Part shown: positions 33,735 through 42,549 of the stretch, piece by piece
Numbering within the stretch: the stretch's first letter is position 1
How the letters are laid out: the number at the start of each line of letters is the position of its first letter
The notes under the pieces: generated by a model
What the model saw: only the letters and a program-made list of their open reading frames with translations
What the model was told of the DNA's origin: nothing
Databases searched by the model: none
Translations under genes and position numbers: made by a program
Assembly (NCBI GenBank): GCA_040767925.1
Contig: JAXGNN010000001.1
Location: 496,001-560,000, forward strand
DNA length: 64,000 bases
Reading direction: 5' to 3'
Source: Phil1 sp040767925
Lineage (GTDB): Bacteria; Bacillota; Clostridia; Christensenellales; CAG-138

Positions 33735-34150
33735 TTGTGCGCGAGGTCCTCCGAGGTGAACGCGTAGGGCAAAAGCTCCCCGAGCGCCGCGACCTTGTAT
33801 TCCCCCTTGCGATTGGCGCAGATGACGGGCATCTCCGGATCGCAGAATTCCACGAGCACCTGACGGCACACGCCGCAGGGCACGGCGGGGCCTTCCCCGT
33901 CCCAGACGATGGCGACGGCGTCGAACGCGCGCTCGCCCTCGTAAACCGCCTTGAAAATGGCGCTCCGCTCCGCGCAGACCGTGGGCGAATACGCCGCGTT
34001 CTCGATGTTGCAGCCGAGGTAGTACGCCCCGGTCGAGGCCTTCGCGCACGCGCCTACCCGGAAACCCGAGTAGGGCACATACGCCCGGTCCCGCGCGTCG
34101 TTGGCCATCCTCAGCATGTTTTTGATTTCGAAATCGTGAATGCTCCTCAT
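33731..34150 (-). CDS. cdd: Cytidine deaminase
   Basis: A 139-residue zinc enzyme converting cytidine and deoxycytidine to uridine forms. The zinc and catalytic motifs are NAAYSPTVCAERSAIFKAV (Cys-Ala-Glu) and PCGVCRQVLVEF (PCxxC). YVPYSGFRVGACAKA is the substrate loop. Its start overlaps the ybeY stop by ATGA. The usual Bacillus gene between ybeY and cdd, dgkA, is absent. Confidence 0.96.
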   Translation of the reverse strand: MRSIHDFEIKNMLRMANDARDRAYVPYSGFRVGACAKASTGAYYLGCNIENAAYSPTVCAERSAIFKAVYEGERAFDAVAIVWDGEGPAVPCGVCRQVLVEFCDPEMPVICANRKGEYKVAALGELLPYAFTSEDLAHK

Positions 34151-34584
34151 CTTCCTATACCCATCTTATCCAGTATTTGATCCTGTATCTTGAACATTTC
34201 GCAGCGTCCGGCGTCGTCCGCATGGTCGTATCCCAAGAGGTGGAGCGCGCCGTGCACGGCTAAAAACGAAAGTTCCCTTTTGAGCGAGTGGCCGTATTCC
34301 AGCGCCTGCGCCGCGGCCCGCTCGAGCGAGAGGGCGATATCCCCCAGAAAATCCCCGTCCGCGGGCGTGCTCTCCCCCTCGAGGGAGGGAAAGCTCAATA
34401 CGTCCGTGGGGCGGTCGACGCCGCGGAAATCCCGGTTCATGCGGCGGATGCCCTCGTCGTTTGTCACGAGCACGGCGACGGTGCCCGCGGCTCCTTCATA
34501 TGCGAGCGCGGCCCTCACCGCGGCGTCGAGCGCCTCCGCGGCGTCCCCGGGATACGAATCTATTTCAAACGCGATCTCGGTCAT
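34147..34584 (-). CDS. ybeY: Endoribonuclease YbeY (rRNA maturation)
   Basis: A 145-residue single-strand endoribonuclease acting on the 16S rRNA 3' end. The zinc motif HGALHLLGYDHADD is complete. LVTNDEGIRRMNRDFRGVDRPTDVLSFP is the conserved N-terminal block. It overlaps the end of the HD-domain gene by 20 bases, with GAGG as its ribosome site inside that gene. Confidence 0.96.
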   Translation of the reverse strand: MTEIAFEIDSYPGDAAEALDAAVRAALAYEGAAGTVAVLVTNDEGIRRMNRDFRGVDRPTDVLSFPSLEGESTPADGDFLGDIALSLERAAAQALEYGHSLKRELSFLAVHGALHLLGYDHADDAGRCEMFKIQDQILDKMGIGR

Positions 34585-36715
34585 TTTTAGCCTCGTCCAT
34601 CTCGGGGTATTCTATCCGGTCGTGCATGATCCCCGCGAAGGTGCGAAGGAAGCTCTTCTCGATCTCCGCGATCTCGGCGATGGTGAGCGGCGCGCCGGAG
34701 AGCATGTTGTCATCCGGGTTGAGCTTGCTCCAGACGATGCGGTGCACCATCTGCGCAACGGCCTCGCTGCTGGTCTCGCCGAGCGAGCGCACCGCGGCCT
34801 CGCAGCAGTCCGAGAGCATCACGATGGCGCCCTCCTTGGTCGAGGGCCGGCTTCCGGTATATCGAAAGCCCTTCTGGGGCACGTTCTCGTCCGCCTGCCG
34901 CGCCTTATGATAGAAGTAGGTCATGAGGGAATTGCCGTGGTGCTCCGCGCAGATGCGCACCACCGCCGAGGGCAGCTTGTGCTTCATGAGCAGCGCCGCG
35001 CCGTCCTTCTGGTGCGAGATGATGGCCTGCGCGCTCTCCAGGGGCGGCAGCGTGTCGTGTATGTTTTCGCCGTTCTTCTGGTTCTCCTTGAAATATAAAG
35101 GCCGCCTGAGCTTGCCCACGTCGTGGTAATAGCTCGCGACGCGCGCGAGCAGCGCGTCCGCGCCGATGCGCTCCGCCGCGGCCTCGGCGAGCGCCGCGGT
35201 CAAAACGGAGTGCTGGTAGGTGCCGGGCGCTTCGGTCATCAGCTCGCGCAGCAGCGGCTGGTTGGCGTTGCCCAGCTCGGCGAGCCGCGCGGGGGTCGCC
35301 ACGTCGAAGAGGATTTCCCACAGCGAGAGGGAGCCCGTCACAAGCAAGGTCGCGATCATGGCGCTGCCGAAGGTCCATGCTACGGCGACGAGCACGGCGA
35401 GAACATCCCCGCCCTCGACGAGCTGCAGCGCCGCGACCACCAGCGACGCAGCGAGCCCGCCCGCGGCGCCCGCGCCGATCAACGCGCCGCGGCTGACCGT
35501 TTTTCGAAGCGCGGCGACGGAGGCCGCGCCCGCGGCAAGCGTCGATGCGCTCATGGAAAAGGCTTCGATTGTGAACGCGTTGTTTCCCGTGACGGCCATG
35601 ATGCCCAGCGTCAGGGCGAGAAGAGGCGTCATCGCCATCGCCGCGCGCTCGTCCGCCAGAAGCGCGCAGAGCATGATCGCGATGAGCGCGGGCGAAAGCC
35701 GCCCGTCCACCTCGCCGCCGAGAAAAGCCAAAGCCACCGTCAGCACGACGAGCACGCAGACGATGAGCATCTTCTTGAGTTCGTCCAACACGTCCCGGCG
35801 GTAAAACATGAGGTAGGCCGCAAAAAGAATGAACGCGCTAAGGAGCGCCACGAACACGCCGATGGAAAGGGAAACGTTCTTTTCCCCGGTGCGCACGAGG
35901 CCGAGCTCCGCGATGAGCGCGTATTCCGCCTCGGTCACGGGCCTGCCGCGCTCCGCGATCAGTTCGCCTTTTTGGATCATCACGGGCTCCACCGCGGCGG
36001 CCGCGGCATCCTGTGCCTTGCGGGTGGCCTCCTCGTCGAGCCGGAGGGTCGGCAGCATGTAGGCGTCGAACACGCGCGAAGCGACCTGCTTCAGCGCCGC
36101 GGAAATGCCCGTCATGGCGTTGATCTCGCGCACGCAGGAGAGCCTGACGCTCGCCGCGGCGTTTTCGGAAAGCCCCGCCTCGAGCGCGGTGCGCAGCTTG
36201 GAGACGAGCACGTCGCGGAGCGTCTGCATCTCCTCGACGGGGCTCGCGAGCACGCCGACGAGGGCGCCCTCGTCGAGCGCGGGTTTCGTCATCGCGCAGA
36301 GCTGCGCCTTCTGTTCGGCGGTGAGGGTGCTCCTCCACTCGTCCGCGCCGGGGTTCTGCGTCCTCTCCGGCGGCAGCATGGAAAAGGCGACGACGCGCAT
36401 CGAGGAGAGCGCCTCGAAAAAGCCCTCCGCGCCGGAAACGTATTCGCCGGTGAGCGCCGCGTCGATCGCATAGACCTCGCCCGCGCTTTTCCGGGCGCTC
36501 TCCGTTCGCGCCCTGGTCGCGGCCTCGTCGACGATGCCGTAAGGAGCGTAAATCGTATCGGGGGAAGGTTCCCCCACGGCGACGTCGTAGAGCTTGGGCG
36601 ACAGGTCCGCCAGTACCAGCGCATAGGACGCCGCGAAGGCCGCGGCCAAAAGCAGCAGCCCGAACGCCCTCGCCTTTCTTCTGGAAAGCGGCTTGCGCCC
36701 TTCCTTTTTCGCCAT
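34565..36715 (-). CDS. 7TM-HD domain protein (PgpH/YqfF-like cyclic-di-AMP phosphodiesterase)
   Basis: A 716-residue protein: N-terminal membrane helix, a large extracytoplasmic 7TMR-HDED domain (about 50-280), seven transmembrane helices and a cytoplasmic HD domain. The HD motifs are YQHSVLTAALAEAAAERIG and VASYYHDVGKLRRP. In Listeria PgpH this HD domain hydrolyses cyclic di-AMP, which fits here. The gene lies between phoH and ybeY as in Bacillus (yqfF). Confidence 0.94.
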   Translation of the reverse strand: MAKKEGRKPLSRRKARAFGLLLLAAAFAASYALVLADLSPKLYDVAVGEPSPDTIYAPYGIVDEAATRARTESARKSAGEVYAIDAALTGEYVSGAEGFFEALSSMRVVAFSMLPPERTQNPGADEWRSTLTAEQKAQLCAMTKPALDEGALVGVLASPVEEMQTLRDVLVSKLRTALEAGLSENAAASVRLSCVREINAMTGISAALKQVASRVFDAYMLPTLRLDEEATRKAQDAAAAAVEPVMIQKGELIAERGRPVTEAEYALIAELGLVRTGEKNVSLSIGVFVALLSAFILFAAYLMFYRRDVLDELKKMLIVCVLVVLTVALAFLGGEVDGRLSPALIAIMLCALLADERAAMAMTPLLALTLGIMAVTGNNAFTIEAFSMSASTLAAGAASVAALRKTVSRGALIGAGAAGGLAASLVVAALQLVEGGDVLAVLVAVAWTFGSAMIATLLVTGSLSLWEILFDVATPARLAELGNANQPLLRELMTEAPGTYQHSVLTAALAEAAAERIGADALLARVASYYHDVGKLRRPLYFKENQKNGENIHDTLPPLESAQAIISHQKDGAALLMKHKLPSAVVRICAEHHGNSLMTYFYHKARQADENVPQKGFRYTGSRPSTKEGAIVMLSDCCEAAVRSLGETSSEAVAQMVHRIVWSKLNPDDNMLSGAPLTIAEIAEIEKSFLRTFAGIMHDRIEYPEMDEAKNDRDRV

Positions 36716-36732
36716 GGGCCGGGTATCCTCCG

Positions 36733-37716
36733 TCAGTTCTTCTTCTGCGCCCTGTCGTAGGCGGTGATGATCTTCTGCACCATCTCGTGGCGCACGACGT
36801 CCTTATAGGTCAGGTAGATCTGCGCGATGCCCTCGACGTCCCGCAGGATGCCCAGCGCGTGCACGAGGCCGCTGCGCCTCTCGGGCGGGAGGTCGATCTG
36901 CGTGATGTCCCCCGTAACGACCACGCGCGAGCCCTCGCCGAAGCGCGTGAGGAACATCTTCATCTGCTCGATGGTGCAGTTCTGCGCCTCGTCGAGTATG
37001 ATGTACGCGTCGTTGAGCGTGCGCCCGCGCATGTACGCGAGCGGCGCGACCTCGATGACGCCGCGCTCCGAAAGGTTCTTGAACGTCTCGGGCCCGAGGA
37101 AGTCATAGAGCGCGTCGTACAGGGGACGCAGATAGGGATCGACCTTGTTCTGCAGATCGCCCGGCAGGAAGCCGAGCTTCTCCCCCGCCTCCACCGCGGG
37201 CCGCGTGAGGATGATCTTTTCAACTTCCTTATTCTTATAAGCGAGCACCGCCATCGCGACGGCGAGATACGTCTTGCCCGTGCCCGCGGGCCCCACGCCG
37301 AGCACGACCGTGCTGCGCTTCAGGGCGTTGACGTACTTCTTCTGCCCGAGCGTCTTGCACTTGATGCGCCTTCCCTTCGCGGTGAAGGCGACGACGTCGC
37401 TCTCCAGCTCCGTGATCAGTTCCGCGTTGCCCTCGCGCGCGAGGTCCACGGCGTAGCGGATGCGGCCGCGGTCGAGGTTTTCGCCGCGCCGGATGGTGGT
37501 GAGGAGCTTGTCCGTCACCGTCGCCGCGAGCTCCGCGCTCTCCTCGGTTCCCTCTATGCGCACGCAGTCGCCCTCGGCAGCCATGCGCGCGCCTGTCTCC
37601 GCCTCGATGACTTTCAGGTTTTCGTCAAACACGCCGAAGAGCTTGATCAGCTCGTCCATCGATTCCACCGGAATCTCCCGGGTTACAGGGGTTGCGTTTC
37701 CTTCCCTAATTTCCAT
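36733..37716 (-). CDS. phoH: PhoH-like P-loop ATPase (PhoH/PhoL)
   Basis: A 327-residue cytoplasmic ATPase with an N-terminal KH-like region and the PhoH domain: Walker A GVGPAGTGKTYLAVAMA, Walker B DAYIILDEAQNCT, and VVTGDITQIDLP. Family members are linked to RNA metabolism and partner with YbeY. The start at ATG 37716 has GAGGT; it overlaps the end of the YqfD gene by 11 bases. Confidence 0.95.
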   Translation of the reverse strand: MEIREGNATPVTREIPVESMDELIKLFGVFDENLKVIEAETGARMAAEGDCVRIEGTEESAELAATVTDKLLTTIRRGENLDRGRIRYAVDLAREGNAELITELESDVVAFTAKGRRIKCKTLGQKKYVNALKRSTVVLGVGPAGTGKTYLAVAMAVLAYKNKEVEKIILTRPAVEAGEKLGFLPGDLQNKVDPYLRPLYDALYDFLGPETFKNLSERGVIEVAPLAYMRGRTLNDAYIILDEAQNCTIEQMKMFLTRFGEGSRVVVTGDITQIDLPPERRSGLVHALGILRDVEGIAQIYLTYKDVVRHEMVQKIITAYDRAQKKN

Positions 37717-38872
37717 CAAGACCTCTTAGTTCCGCAATATTTTCTTCGGTGATGACCGTGATCGTCACGGTGACCGAACCGTCTTCGTTGAGCGCATATT
37801 CGCTCGTCTTCGAGAGCATGACGGCGTCCTCCGGGATTTTTTGGAGTATGGCTTCCTCCGCGAGAGCGTAGGCCCTCTCCCGGAGCTTTTCCTCGGGCGC
37901 CGCGGTGAGCCTATCCTCGAGCGCGTAGCTCTCGATCGACTCGAAGGCGATCGGCAAAAGGCAGTTCGTGAGGCGCCATCTGCCGAGCGTTATCTCTTCC
38001 CTCCCGCTCTCGGGCTCGCTCGTGGAATAGCCGAAAAGGCTCACGCGCATGAGCTTTTGCGCCTCCCCCGCGCGCACGGGCAGCACCATCATGGGCCCCG
38101 CGCTCGCGGACAGGCTGTAGACCACCTGCGCGACGACCTCGCCCTTCGCCCGCGCGAGCATCGTGCCCAGTTCGTCGTTGCGGATGACGCCCGTGATGAG
38201 CTCCTGACCGGCGAGCACCGCGTCCCCCGCGTGGACCTTGGCCTTGCCGCCTTCGACGACGACGCGGATGACCACGCCGTCCTTTTTGGCAAAAAGGCTC
38301 CCGGGCTCGTCGCCGTCGTCCTCCGGCACGTAGGGCGCCGCCTCCACGATGCTCACGCGGAGGATTACGCCCTCGAGCCGGACGCCCGCCCACGCGATGC
38401 GCGGGTCGCTCTGCATGAGCTTGCCGCCGAGATCGAAGGTGGAGGTGGCCGTGCGCGGGGAGCCCGTTTCCACGCCGAACTCCGCGAGGGTCCTCTTGAT
38501 CTCGATTTCGCCGACCACATCGCATCCGTCGATGGAAATGTGCCAGATGAAGCGCGAGGCGGCGAGTATGGCGGCGAGCACGAGCATCCAGCCGAAAAGC
38601 AGCGCTTCTCTGCCCCGCGCGCGCGAAAGGGCGATGGGCAAACCGCGCTTGCCGATGATGCGCACGCGAAGCCCGGTCTTTCTTACGAGGTTCCTCAGCG
38701 CGTAAAAACCGCCGATGCCTACCCGCGCCGTGATCCTATCCGCGGCGGTACGCCGGATGCGCCAAAGCGCTACGCCGGATTGGGCCGCCCTGTTGACGAA
38801 GCGCTCCAACCCCTTGCCTTTGATTTCAATAATAACATATCCGGTGAGATAATTCCATACGCGCCCGGCCAT
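37706..38872 (-). CDS. yqfD: Sporulation protein YqfD
   Basis: A 388-residue bitopic membrane protein of the YqfD/SpoIV-associated family. MAGRVWNYLTGYVIIEIKGKGLERFVNRAAQSGV is the typical N-terminus, a membrane helix follows at about 90-110 (LLFGWMLVLAAILAASRFI), and the rest is extracytoplasmic. In Bacillus subtilis yqfD is in the sigma-E regulon and needed for efficient sporulation. It is preceded by yqfC and overlaps phoH. Confidence 0.93.
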   Translation of the reverse strand: MAGRVWNYLTGYVIIEIKGKGLERFVNRAAQSGVALWRIRRTAADRITARVGIGGFYALRNLVRKTGLRVRIIGKRGLPIALSRARGREALLFGWMLVLAAILAASRFIWHISIDGCDVVGEIEIKRTLAEFGVETGSPRTATSTFDLGGKLMQSDPRIAWAGVRLEGVILRVSIVEAAPYVPEDDGDEPGSLFAKKDGVVIRVVVEGGKAKVHAGDAVLAGQELITGVIRNDELGTMLARAKGEVVAQVVYSLSASAGPMMVLPVRAGEAQKLMRVSLFGYSTSEPESGREEITLGRWRLTNCLLPIAFESIESYALEDRLTAAPEEKLRERAYALAEEAILQKIPEDAVMLSKTSEYALNEDGSVTVTITVITEENIAELRGLDGN

Positions 38873-38912
38873 ACAACCTCGTCAAACCGCGAAGACGCGG
38901 CATTATTTACTT

Positions 38913-39197
38913 TTATTTTTCAAATAGCACGCCCGTGATTTCCCCTCGGATCATCGCGCGCTCGTTCGAGAGTTCCATAAGGACCATGCCCTCGCCCTCG
39001 ACGCGCAGTATCCCCTCGCTCGTACGCAGCCTGATGTGCTCCCCGGCGCATTCGAAAACGCCCTTGTGATTCTCCGCCACGAGCGTGTTCGTGGAATACA
39101 GCGTCACCTTCACGCAACCGGTGAAGGTTTCCTCCGGCAAATCCAAGAGCGCCGCCGCGCGCCTGCCCAGCCTGATCCTTCGCTTGCTTTTCGGCAT
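38913..39197 (-). CDS. yqfC: Sporulation protein YqfC
   Basis: A 94-residue YabP/YqfC family protein. KSKRRIRLGRRAAALLDLPEETFTG and ITGVLFEK (the end) match the family. The ATG at 39197 is nine bases after GGAGG; the ATG at 39203 would be too close. It heads the yqfC-yqfD-phoH-yqfF-ybeY-cdd-era block and is preceded by a sigma-E-like promoter. Confidence 0.92.
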   Translation of the reverse strand: MPKSKRRIRLGRRAAALLDLPEETFTGCVKVTLYSTNTLVAENHKGVFECAGEHIRLRTSEGILRVEGEGMVLMELSNERAMIRGEITGVLFEK

Positions 39198-39219
39198 AAT
39201 CATCCGCCTCCGTCACAAA

Positions 39220-39247
39220 AGTCTATGCGAAACGAAGGCATATATGC
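39220..39247 (-). promoter_or_regulatory. Sigma-E-like promoter of yqfC
   Basis: On the minus strand GCATATA (39241-39247) and CATAGACT (39220-39227) are 13 bases apart. They match the Bacillus sigma-E patterns KMATATT and CATACAHT with one mismatch each, and yqfC/yqfD are sigma-E genes in B. subtilis. The spacing is one base below the usual 14. Confidence 0.5.
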
Positions 39248-39292
39248 TTGTCTTGCCTTTCCGGGCGCCCGCGCCGCGGCGCGAATTTGGGC

Positions 39293-39321
39293 TTGCAATG
39301 ACGCGCGTTATGTTGTAGAAT
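39293..39321 (+). promoter_or_regulatory. tRNA-Val promoter
   Basis: TTGCAA (39293-39298) and TAGAAT (39316-39321) are 17 bases apart and end 11 bases before the tRNA 5' end. Confidence 0.65.
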
Positions 39322-39332
39322 ACTCCATGCTC

Positions 39333-39409
39333 GGGGATGTAGCCCAGCCGGTTAGAGCGCCTCGCTCACATCGAGGAGGTCGGGGGTTCGAGCCCCTCCA
39401 TCCCCACCA
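39333..39409 (+). tRNA. tRNA-Val(CAC)
   Basis: A 77-base cloverleaf with encoded CCA. Acceptor arms GGGGATG/CATCCCC, anticodon stem CCTCG/CGAGG around the loop CTCACAT (anticodon CAC, reading GUG), and T-loop TTCGAGC. The D-stem GCCC/GAGC has one C-A mismatch. It marks the border between the conserved core genes and the accessory region to its right. Confidence 0.95.
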
Positions 39410-39435
39410 AAGAATCAACACCAGTTGATACAATG

Positions 39436-39465
39436 AAACCCGCTTCGGAGTGAGGCGGGTTTTGT
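39436..39465 (+). terminator. Terminator downstream of tRNA-Val
   Basis: AAACCCGC / GCGGGTTT with an 11-base loop followed by TTGTTGT. The next 195 bases up to 39661 hold no gene I can support. Confidence 0.8.
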
Positions 39466-39661
39466 TGTATATAGTGGAAATAGGCTAGATATCTAGGAAT
39501 ATTTAAGGTTTGAGGGATTTTAGGTTCTTGCTGGCGGTGCGTTTTACGAGGGTGTTTTCGGAGTTACAACGGGTCGATGAAGCGCTGTTTGGGAGTTTGA
39601 AACTTTGAGGGGAAGCGTTCAATAGTATAGGAATCGTTCACAGGCATCATAAATTGCCCTG

Positions 39662-40219
39662 TCAATCACGCCCGGAATCCGGCCGGTACATGAGCGCCTC
39701 CGTTAGCTCCGCCATAAATTCAATGGGTTCGCAAAAGTCGCTTTCAATCCAGGTTTCGATAACGCTGATGAGCACGGCCGAAATCTGGGCGGCGATGTAT
39801 TTGTACGCCCGGGCATCGACGTCTTCCTGTTTGAGCCTCGCGAGGATGTGCTCCTGCGCGATGTAGGCCGCTATGCTCTTGTGTGCGAAGCGGAGCAGCC
39901 CGCGGTGGTAGAAGAGCAAAAGCGCCTCGCGGTTGTCCATGATAAACCGGAAGGCGAACAAAAGGATCTTCCGCACGCTCGTATGCCGGAAATCCACCCG
40001 GGATTCCATCTCGCAGAAAATATCGTTGATGAGGTAATGCACCACATCGTCCTTCGACCGGAAATTGTTGTAGAAGGTTTTGCGCACGATATCGGCGCGG
40101 CGGCAGATGTCCGTCACGGATATCTCCTCGTACGCGCGTTCCCGAATCAGGGCCAGAAACGCGTCCGACACGGCTTTTTGCGTGCGCGCGGCCACTTTAT
40201 TCGTATGATTCCGAACCAT
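39662..40219 (-). CDS. TetR family transcriptional regulator
   Basis: A 185-residue repressor. The helix-turn-helix is in the N-terminal 60 residues (AVSDAFLALIRERAYEEISVTDICRRADIVRKTFYNNFRSKDDVV). The variable C-terminal ligand domain resembles the TetR_C group common in Bacillota (ETWIESDFCEPIEFMAELTEALM). It is divergent from an epimerase gene, and a perfect palindrome in between is the likely operator. The ligand is unknown. Confidence 0.92.
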   Translation of the reverse strand: MVRNHTNKVAARTQKAVSDAFLALIRERAYEEISVTDICRRADIVRKTFYNNFRSKDDVVHYLINDIFCEMESRVDFRHTSVRKILLFAFRFIMDNREALLLFYHRGLLRFAHKSIAAYIAQEHILARLKQEDVDARAYKYIAAQISAVLISVIETWIESDFCEPIEFMAELTEALMYRPDSGRD

Positions 40220-40269
40220 TACTCATTTCGCCCGCTTTGTGTAAGATGATCGGCAAAGCGCCTTTTTCA

Positions 40270-40324
40270 TTGCTTTTTCCCGCTGACATTATATAATGGA
40301 ATCATTACTTACACAACTGTGTAA
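40270..40324 (+). promoter_or_regulatory. Promoter and TetR operator candidate of the epimerase gene
   Basis: TTGCTT (40270-40275) and TATAAT (40292-40297) with a 16-base spacer. A palindrome TTACACA-AC-TGTGTAA lies at 40309-40324, just past the expected start site, placed to block transcription. A GTGTAA half-site also lies near 40239, close to the tetR start. Confidence 0.65.
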
Positions 40325-40341
40325 TTTATGGCGGATGGAGA

Positions 40342-41358
40342 ATGGACGACGCACTGTATCTGTTGACCGGCGCGGCCGGGCTTTTAGGTGGGAACATACT
40401 CGTGCAACTGATCGCAAAGGGCGCGCGCGTACGTGCGCTGGTGCTGCCGAATGACCCCGCGCTCGCGAACATGCCGCGGGAGGCGGAAATCATCGAGGGC
40501 GACCTGTTGGACGGCGCAGCCCTGGACAGATTCTTTGCTGTCCCCGAGGGCAGCGAGGTCATCGTGATCCATGCCGCGAGCATCGTGACGCTGGACCCCA
40601 GGCCCAACGAAAAGGTGCGCGCGGTCAACGTGGACGGCACAAGGAACATCGTGGAGCGCTGCCTGCGGCATAAGGTCAAAAAGCTGGTCTACGTGAGCTC
40701 GACCGGGGCGATCCCCGAGCTTCCTCATGGGCAGGCGATCCGCGAGGTAAATAACCACGATCCCGACCGCGTGATCGGCTATTACGCCAAAACAAAGGCG
40801 ATGGCCACCGACCTGGTGCTGCAAGCCGCGCGCGAGCACGAGCTGGACGCGTCCGTGGTCTGCCCGAGCGGCATCTTCGGGCCGAACGACTACGGCTTCG
40901 GCCTAGTCACGAGCTGCCTGAAAATGGTGGCCCAGGGCAGGCTTCGCATCTCCATCGGCGGCACGTTCAATTCGGTGGACGCGCGGGATTTGGCCTGCGG
41001 CATCATCGCCTGCGCGCAAAGAGGGCGCAGGGGCGAAAGCTACATCATGGCGAGCCGCTGCTACACCTTCGGCCAATTGATGGACGCCATCTGCGAGGAA
41101 GCCGGAGTCAAAAAGCCCCTGTTCACGATTCCGCTTTGGCTCGTGCGCCCATTCGCAGGCGCCGGCGCACTCTACGGCAAAATCGCGAAGCGGCCCGCGT
41201 GGTTCAGCCGGTATACCATCTACAACCTGAGCAGGAACAACGACTTTTGCGCCGAAAAGGCCGAAAGGGAACTGGGCTTCCGCTGCCGGCCACTGAACGA
41301 GTCCATCGCGGACACGATCCGCTGGCTGAGGCAGGTCGGGCAGATCGGCTCGAACTGA
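40342..41358 (+). CDS. NAD(P)-dependent epimerase/dehydratase (extended SDR)
   Basis: A 338-residue Rossmann oxidoreductase of the dihydroflavonol-reductase-like SDR group. The cofactor loop is LTGAAGLLGGNILV, VYVSSTGAIP is the active-site strand, and the catalytic Tyr-Lys pair is in GYYAKTKAMAT. VCPSGIFGPNDYGFG is the substrate loop. It is the first gene of the unit under TetR control; a CrtC/AttH-like gene follows 47 bases later. The substrate, possibly a sterol-like or aldehyde compound, cannot be named. Confidence 0.88.
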   Translation: MDDALYLLTGAAGLLGGNILVQLIAKGARVRALVLPNDPALANMPREAEIIEGDLLDGAALDRFFAVPEGSEVIVIHAASIVTLDPRPNEKVRAVNVDGTRNIVERCLRHKVKKLVYVSSTGAIPELPHGQAIREVNNHDPDRVIGYYAKTKAMATDLVLQAAREHELDASVVCPSGIFGPNDYGFGLVTSCLKMVAQGRLRISIGGTFNSVDARDLACGIIACAQRGRRGESYIMASRCYTFGQLMDAICEEAGVKKPLFTIPLWLVRPFAGAGALYGKIAKRPAWFSRYTIYNLSRNNDFCAEKAERELGFRCRPLNESIADTIRWLRQVGQIGSN

Positions 41359-41405
41359 AGGCGGGTCGCTGCCGGGCGATAAAAAATATGGGAGGCATGG
41401 CGATA

Positions 41406-42407
41406 ATGGGAAACATCAGGTACACGGACGGCACGGGCGTCCCGCACAAGGGTTTCGAGGACGAATTCCTGACGCACAAAAAATGCAGCGAATGGTGGTA
41501 CGCCACGGGCTATCTCGAGGACGAGGAGAAAAAGCTGTATTCCTTTCAGTTCACGCTCGCCCAGATCCGGATCGCGGGCATCAAATTCCACATGCTGCTG
41601 ACCGCGCTGACGGACATCGGCGCCGGGACGCATTATTACGCGCAGCATCAGGATTTTGCCGGCAAGCGCGTCGCGAGCGATTTGAGTGAAACGACGTTCG
41701 GCGATCTTGCGAGCATACGCTATTCCGAAAACGGAAAAAGCGCTTTGGGCGACATGGAACTATCCATGAACGCAAAAGAGTACGAATTGAATCTGACCAT
41801 GCGTACGCAAAAATCTCCCGTCTGGCACTGTGAGTACGGGAAGCTTCAAATGGGGATTCTCGATGATCCCAAACAAGTCACTTACTATTATTCGATGACC
41901 AACTTATCCGCCGAAGGCATTTTTATTTTGAACGGAAAAACCCATACGGTGAAAGGCAAGGCCTGGTTCGACAGGCAGGGCGGAACGTGCAAACTCACCG
42001 ACCCCCGTACGAATTGGGAGTGGTTTTCGCTGCGCTTTTTCGACGAAGAGGAGGTCATGCTCTTCTCCTTCCCGCGCACCGGCTATGTCGATGGGACGTA
42101 TGTCAAGGCGGACGGGACTTATCGAAGGCTGAATGATTATAGCATAGCGCCGTTGGATTTCTTCACGGAGCCGAGCACCGGATACAGGTTTTCCAGCGGC
42201 TGGCGGGTGAAGTTCGCGGGCGTCAGGGAGGAGGAATATCTCATCCGTCCGATAACGGACGGTCAGTTCAACGTATTTTTCTATGAACTGCTGGCCGAGG
42301 TCATCAACAAAGAAAGCAGATGCGTCGGCTACTGCGTCGTGGAGCTGCTGCCGGGCGCGAGGAACAAGCGGATCAAGCCCTGGCTGGCTTTCAAAAGGAA
42401 AGCTTGA
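41406..42407 (+). CDS. CrtC/AttH-like lipocalin-type hydratase or hydrolase
   Basis: A 333-residue protein with the tandem lipocalin layout of CrtC/AttH proteins. The N-terminal block CSEWWYATGYLEDEEKKLYSFQFTL is the family hallmark; KGKAWFDRQGG, NWEWFSLRFF and GYVDGTYVKADG belong to the second lipocalin-like half. No signal peptide is present. Family members include carotenoid 1,2-hydratases and secreted esterase-like proteins. Paired with an SDR it may act on a lipid or terpenoid. ATG 41406 is ten bases past GGGAGG and is preferred over an ATG directly adjoining that site. Confidence 0.72.
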   Translation: MGNIRYTDGTGVPHKGFEDEFLTHKKCSEWWYATGYLEDEEKKLYSFQFTLAQIRIAGIKFHMLLTALTDIGAGTHYYAQHQDFAGKRVASDLSETTFGDLASIRYSENGKSALGDMELSMNAKEYELNLTMRTQKSPVWHCEYGKLQMGILDDPKQVTYYYSMTNLSAEGIFILNGKTHTVKGKAWFDRQGGTCKLTDPRTNWEWFSLRFFDEEEVMLFSFPRTGYVDGTYVKADGTYRRLNDYSIAPLDFFTEPSTGYRFSSGWRVKFAGVREEEYLIRPITDGQFNVFFYELLAEVINKESRCVGYCVVELLPGARNKRIKPWLAFKRKA

Positions 42408-42475
42408 GCGTCCAATACTTAAAGAATTGTTTAGGAGTATCATAAAGCCTTACAAGCGAAACGGAGCGGCAGATA

Positions 42476-42520
42476 TCCGCCCCGTCTGGCCCCGCAACCC
42501 CCACGCGGCGCCCGGGCCGC
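42476..42520. repeat. 45-base dispersed repeat, copy 1
   Basis: This segment (starting TCCGCCCCGTCTGGC) matches 47576-47620 with five mismatches, in direct orientation and exactly 5,100 bases apart. The two copies flank the IS3 remnant and the Asp-box lipoprotein gene. The surrounding non-coding stretch 42408-42549 has no gene. Confidence 0.7.
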
Positions 42521-42549
42521 TCTCCGGCGTAGCCCTGCCCTCCGCATGG

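Noticed and set aside
39466..39661. Possible decayed coding sequence between the tRNA terminator and tetR.
   Set aside because: Short conceptual peptides such as RFTRVFSELQRVDEALFGSLK can be read, but there is no start, no ribosome site and no family I recognise.
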